The position numbers were made by a program, and so were the translations under genes. Below the pieces are notes generated by a model, which ran no database searches, was not told where the DNA came from, and saw nothing but the letters and a program-made list of their open reading frames with translations. A DNA stretch of 64,000 nt, taken from the NCBI GenBank assembly GCA_003013855.2, contig ML058447.1, forward strand, positions 4,712,001 through 4,776,000, given 5' to 3'. Positions 60,200 through 64,000 of this stretch are shown in pieces (position 1 is the stretch's first letter; each line of letters opens with the position of its first letter). The stretch is from Liriodendron chinense. Lineage: Eukaryota; Streptophyta; Magnoliopsida; Magnoliales; Magnoliaceae.

Positions 60200-60221
60200 G
60201 GGGGGGGGGGGGGGGTGGGGG
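60200..60221. repeat. Poly-G run
   Basis: About 20 G residues broken by a single T, within unit 3; units 1 and 2 have only six to seven G here. Length may be affected by sequencing or assembly error. Confidence 0.8.
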
Positions 60222-60262
60222 CACCTTAAGCCTCAGCAATGTTGGCAAGAGGTGCCGAAAGA

Positions 60263-61062
60263 GATTTGCATGTATTTTCTTTCTTTATATGGTAAGGTAG
60301 GCAAGGATTCTAAGGGGCCATAAGCAGTGGGACAAATGACATCTCTTGCATGAAAACATGATGTAACAACTGCAAAATACTAAAATTGGAAAGTGGTATT
60401 GAGAGGAGAGCCATGATTTAGTGAGTAGCCCTTCATGTGAGGGACTCGAACACATGTTAGGGATCTGGACCATTCATCAGGTAAAGTACATCATGAGCAT
60501 GGCATGGACCAAAAGATAATGGAGGCCCACTAATCAGGCAGGGAAAACTTTAATGACAAAAAGTGGGCTATTAGATTATATAAAAAAATAAATCCAACGG
60601 TAGAAGTTCAACATACATGTGCGGTTCACTTGATGAATGTACCCCTTGATTGTTGGTAGGGCTGTAAATGGTTGGTCTGGGGCGAGTTTAGCCAAAACCA
60701 GACCCGCCCACTTACTAAATCCGCAAATTAACTAGTATACTCTCACGATCTGAGCAAAGATCTGCTTGACCTTAGAGTGGGGGTAACACACACCATCACA
60801 ACAACAACATTTATTCACAAAGCATGATAAAAAAATGCACAAACAACGTTGAAGATGCATAAGCGACAGGTGGAGAAATAGAATGAAAAAGCCTCAGCAG
60901 GGCATCACTAAAAAATATAAACCCTAAAAGGGTCACCGTCATTTACCAAAAATAAGGAAAAAGAGTTACCAAGCCCCATTCGGGCAGGAACTTCAACAAA
61001 AAAAAAAAAAAAAATAGAAGGGCCTTAAGCCTCAACAATGTTGCCAAGAGGAGCCGAAGGAG
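60263..61062. repeat. 1.76-kb tandem repeat, unit 4 with internal deletion
   Basis: It starts GATTTGCATGTATTTTCTTT and follows unit 3 to CACTTACTAAAT (60720), then jumps to CCGCAAATTAACTAGTATAC. The missing part equals 58973-59917 of unit 3 (945 bp), removing most of the MITE and the half foldback. It ends GAGGAGCCGAAGGAG, where other units continue into the next unit. Only two bases (AT) are shared at the deletion edges. Confidence 0.9.
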
Positions 61063-61081
61063 CACCAAGCAAAGAAGCCCC

Positions 61082-61669
61082 TGTTGAGATGTGGAGCCAA
61101 ATCACATTTGGGGATGGTCGGGCGCCCGGACGGTCAGTGGACCAGGCGCCCGAGACGAATGTCTCTGGACTGTTCTGGGAACAGTCAGGCGCCCGATATT
61201 CAACTAATTTTCTTCGTAACTCACTGGATGTTTTTCTATTTGAGCGGGTGCCCGACCTAATCTGACTGAGTGCCCGACTGGCTGCAACTTGTAATGCGGG
61301 TTTCCTATTTTGGGTTCTAATTTCGAGTTTTACTATATAAAGGGGTACAATCCAGGATTAGGTAAAGGGATTAGGGTTTTTATACATACAAGGTGGGAAA
61401 GAGGCGAGAGGATTAGCAAAAGGCCCATTTCTGTGCATGGGAGCATAGGAGAAGGTAAGTGTATTGCTTGTAACTTCATTTTCTTCATAGTGGAGTTTTA
61501 CACCATGATTTTTTACCCTTGTTTGGGGTTTTCCACGTAAATTCTGTCTTATTAATTGTTAGTTTGTGTGAATTCTACTTCTTATTATTATTTCTTTCTG
61601 TTTATCGTTTGTGGGTGAGACCGGAGATTAGATCTCGGTTCACCGACGTTGTTGGCGTGCTGCGCAACA
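61082..61669 (+). repeat. 5' LTR of a copia element
   Basis: 588 bp, TGTTGAGATGTGG to GTGCTGCGCAACA, with TGTTG/CAACA ends. A TATA box CTATATAAAGG lies at about 61333-61342, with ATTAGGGTTTTTATAC-type leader after it. The upstream part carries five copies of a GGYGCCCGA-type motif. The partner LTR is beyond the window. Confidence 0.88.
61334..61341 (+). promoter_or_regulatory. TATA box of the copia LTR
   Basis: TATATAAA, about 250 bases into the LTR and about 330 before its end, fits the U3/R promoter of plant copia LTRs. Confidence 0.7.
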
Positions 61670-61671
61670 AC

Positions 61672-61683
61672 TGGTATCAGAGC
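61672..61683 (+). other. Primer-binding site, initiator Met tRNA type
   Basis: TGGTATCAGAGC lies two bases after the LTR. It is the standard copia primer site complementary to the 3' end of initiator methionine tRNA. Confidence 0.95.
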
Positions 61684-61708
61684 TATTGGTTTAGTTTAAG
61701 TGGGAGCA

Positions 61709-62569
61709 ATGACGAAAGAAGGAAAAACTTGAATTGAGAAGTTTGATAGTTCAAACTTTGCCTTCTGGAAGATGCAGATGGAGGATTATCTGTATCAGAA
61801 GGACCTCTATATTCCTCTAAAAAGAAAAGAGAAGAAACCAGATAAGATGATAGATGATGAATGAGCTTTAGTGGATCGAAAGGCTTTAGGAACGATCCGA
61901 CTCTCTTTGTCTAAGAACGTCGCTTTCAATATATTCAAAGTAAAGACCACAAAAGAATTAATGCAAGCTTTGACTATGATGTATGAGAAACCCTCGGCGT
62001 CCAACAAGGTTCATCTTATGAAACGACTATTCAACATGAAGATGTCAGATGGTGGGGGTGTGGCTAAACATCTAAACAAGTTCAATACAGTCACGAGCCA
62101 ATTGGAATCCGTTGACATCACTTTTGATGACGAGGTCATGGCACTATTGATCTTGTCCAGTTTGCCAGACAGTTGGGATGGTTTGATGATTGCAGTGAGC
62201 AATTCCTCAAGGTCTACGAAGTTGAAATTCGATGATGTGGCCGGTCTAATTCTCAGTGAAGAATCTAGAGGGAAGGCATCAGGAGCTTCAGGGGATTCAG
62301 GGAATACTCTAAACGTTGAAAAAAGAGGAAGATTTTCAAACAAAGGTGGCAAGAAACATGGGCGTTCTAAGTCAATGAATAAGTCCAAGGGACCGAAAGA
62401 CAAGGACGGGCGTTGGCATTGCGGGAAGAAGGAGCACATGAAGCGTGATTACAGGGCGCTTAAAAAACAAGAAGGAAGATCTCAAGGTGGGAAGGATTCA
62501 GTGAATCTATCTGAGGAGAGTGACACAGAGGCGTTGATCTTGTCTTTTAATGCGCGGAATGAGTCTTGA
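61709..62569 (+). pseudogene. Gag of the copia element
   Basis: ATG at 61709 begins MTKEGKT, then in-frame TGA (61730) where Trp is expected, IEKFDSSNFAFWKMQMEDYL, another TGA near 61862 (Trp expected), then an open stretch of about 230 residues with ALGTIRLSLSKNVAFNI, HLNKFNTVTSQLESVDI and LLILSSLPDSWDGLMIAV, all standard copia gag motifs. The nucleic-acid-binding knuckle reads WHCGKKEHMKRDYRAL, so two of its three Cys are replaced or missing. It is a dead capsid gene. Confidence 0.9.
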
Positions 62570-64000
62570 GTTATAGACTCAGGTGCTTCGTTTCATGCCA
62601 CTTCGTCAAGGGAAGTTCTTCGTGATTATGTGTCAGGTGACTTCGTAAGAGTCTGCCTGGGTGATGATGAGCCATGCAGTATTATTGGCAAGGGAGACGT
62701 TCACTTAAGTCAGAAAGACGGAACGGTCTTGAAGTTGAAGGATGTCAGACATGTACCGAGTTCGAGACAGAATTTGACCTCAGTGGGGCAGTTAGCCGAT
62801 ACCGGATATGTGACGACATTCACTAGTGATTCCTGGAAGGTACAAAAGGTGCCTTAGTGATATCTCGAGGCAAGATGGAAGGTACCTTGTACGTGACTTT
62901 CAGATCTTATAGTTCACTCGCAGTCGCATCAACTGGAGTGAATGGGCAGTTATAGCATCAGAGGTTGGGACATATGAGTGAGAAAGGGATGAAAGTGCTA
63001 TTGTCAAAAGAGAAGCTACCAGGGTTGAAGTCTATCAACTTGAAATTCTAGGAGGATTGCGTGTATGGCAAGCAGAAGAGAGTAAGTATCAAGAAAACAG
63101 GACGCACTCCAAAGAGACATCTATTGGAGCTTGTACGCACTGATGTGTGGGGACCAGCACAGGTATCATCTCTTGGTGGATCACGTTATTTTGTCTCTTT
63201 TTATTGATGATGCTAGTAGAAAACTGTGGGTTTATTTCTTAAAGCACAAATCAGATGTGTTTGATGTATTTAAGAAGTGGAAGGCTATGGTAGAGAATAA
63301 GACAGGTAAAACTATGAAGTGTCTCAGATCGGATAATGGGGGAGAACACTGTGACAAGAGATTTGAGGAGTATTGTATAGTAAATGGAATTAAACATCAG
63401 AAAACGATTCTAGGGACACTGCAGCAGAACGGTGTGGTTGAGAGCATTAACATGACTATCCTTGAGTGCGCCAGGAGCATGAGGTTACATGCAGGGTTGC
63501 CCAAGACTTTTTGGGCAAATGTTATGAATACTGCTGTATATCTCATCAATAGAAGTCCCTCAGCACTATTAGATGGTGGGCTACCAAAAGAAACATGGAC
63601 TGGAAAAGAAGTGAACCTTGCACATCTCAGAGTGTTTGGTTGCACCTCTTATGTTCACATTGATGCAGAGCATAGAAACAAGCTGGATGCGAAGTTCAGG
63701 AGGTGCACGTTTATAGGCTACGGGCATAATGATTTTGGCTACAGGTTCTGGGATACAGAGAAAAGAAAAATCATCAGAAGCAAGGACGTAGTCTTCAATG
63801 AAAAAGTGATGCATAAGGACACGTTGTAACAAAAACAGAATAAGGCCGATGAGAAAGAATTCGTAGAGTTGGAAGAGTTACCAGACACAGGTGTCACGGT
63901 GCCACAGGATGAGCATGCACAGGAGTATGATGAGGCAGAGCCGCAAACACCGGTTATGAGGAGGTTTACTCGAGAGAGGAGACCTAAGGTTCGATACTCA
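62570..64000 (+). pseudogene. Protease and integrase of the copia element, cut by the window end
   Basis: The protease motif VIDSGASFHAT (Asp codon 62576-62578) follows gag directly after a TGA where Trp is usual. LKDVRHVPSSRQNLTSVGQL comes next. A one-base loss near 62840 shifts the frame. HQRLGHMSEKGMK follows a TAG (Trp expected), then CVYGKQKRVS. Integrase catalytic residues: Asp in RTDVWGPA (63142-63144), Asp in RSDNGGEH (63332-63334) and Glu in GVVESIN (63440-63442), with D-x35-E spacing; a one-base insertion in a T run near 63195 separates the first from the rest. LAHLRVFGCTSYVHI and an RRPKVRYS end motif (past an in-frame TAA at 63827-63829) are seen. Reverse transcriptase lies beyond the window. 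TNT1-like. Confidence 0.9.

Larger units (their letters stand above)
58488..60262. repeat. 1.76-kb tandem repeat, unit 3
   Basis: 1775 bp. Same content; it includes a poly-G run (60200-60221, broken by one T) absent or shorter in the others and lacks the TATAAACCCCAGAAG stretch that units 1, 2 and 4 have before GGGTCATCGTCATTTAC. Confidence 0.92.

Noticed and set aside
60200..60221. Poly-G run as a G-quadruplex regulatory element
   Set aside because: Found in only one of four array units and inside homopolymer-prone DNA; sequencing error or slippage is a simpler explanation.
62011..62439. 142-residue minus-strand open frame over copia gag
   Set aside because: Shadow of gag, with no motif.

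Overview
This window looks like about 64 kb of nuclear DNA from a flowering plant. It has spliced introns with GT/AG borders, plant-type Ty1/copia and Ty3/gypsy (Tat lineage) retrotransposons, MITEs and tRNA-derived SINEs. The very abundant GTGGGGCCCACC-bearing foldback repeats remind me of magnoliid genomes, but that is unchecked memory and I cannot name the species. Only one host protein gene is convincing: a four-exon PCAP1/DREPP-type plasma-membrane cation-binding protein at 1139-2335.

Layout. 0-2.5 kb: the PCAP1-like gene with a TATA box and a CTT-rich 3' region. 2.5-8 kb: non-coding DNA with foldback elements, including a textbook hairpin MITE with a perfect 9-bp target duplication (6754-7119). 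8.1-10.8 kb: two decayed copia fragments on the minus strand. 12-24 kb: foldback elements, a dispersed repeat of unknown class, an element carrying a 34-bp minisatellite, and two copies of one SINE family with clear target duplications. 23960-33595: a complete but dead Tat-lineage gypsy element on the minus strand, with 556-bp LTRs, a 5-bp target duplication (CATAG), gag-PR-RT-RH-aRNH-INT, and a spliced antisense gene with its own TATA box. 34-47 kb: more MITEs, a SINE nested in a foldback arm, a probable solo LTR and microsatellites. 47.6-52.6 kb: two diverged direct repeats flank a decayed copia 3' half and a second LTR-like block. 54971-61062: a tandem array of a 1.76-kb unit (three full copies plus one with a 945-bp internal deletion), each unit carrying a hAT-type MITE. 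61082 to the window end: the 5' LTR, primer site, gag, protease and integrase of a copia element on the plus strand, dead and cut by the window edge.

Apart from PCAP1 the sequence is mobile DNA in layers. The Tat element sits inside a copy of the dispersed repeat, and a SINE sits inside a foldback arm. Most in-frame stops I could interpret in the retroelements fall where a Trp, Arg or Gln codon is expected, the pattern left by C-to-T decay of methylated DNA. The most unusual items are the antisense gene of the Tat element, the 1.76-kb array, the 34-bp minisatellite inside a transposon-like element, and the SINE family with a threefold 26-bp internal repeat. No CRISPR array, rRNA or intact tRNA gene was seen.
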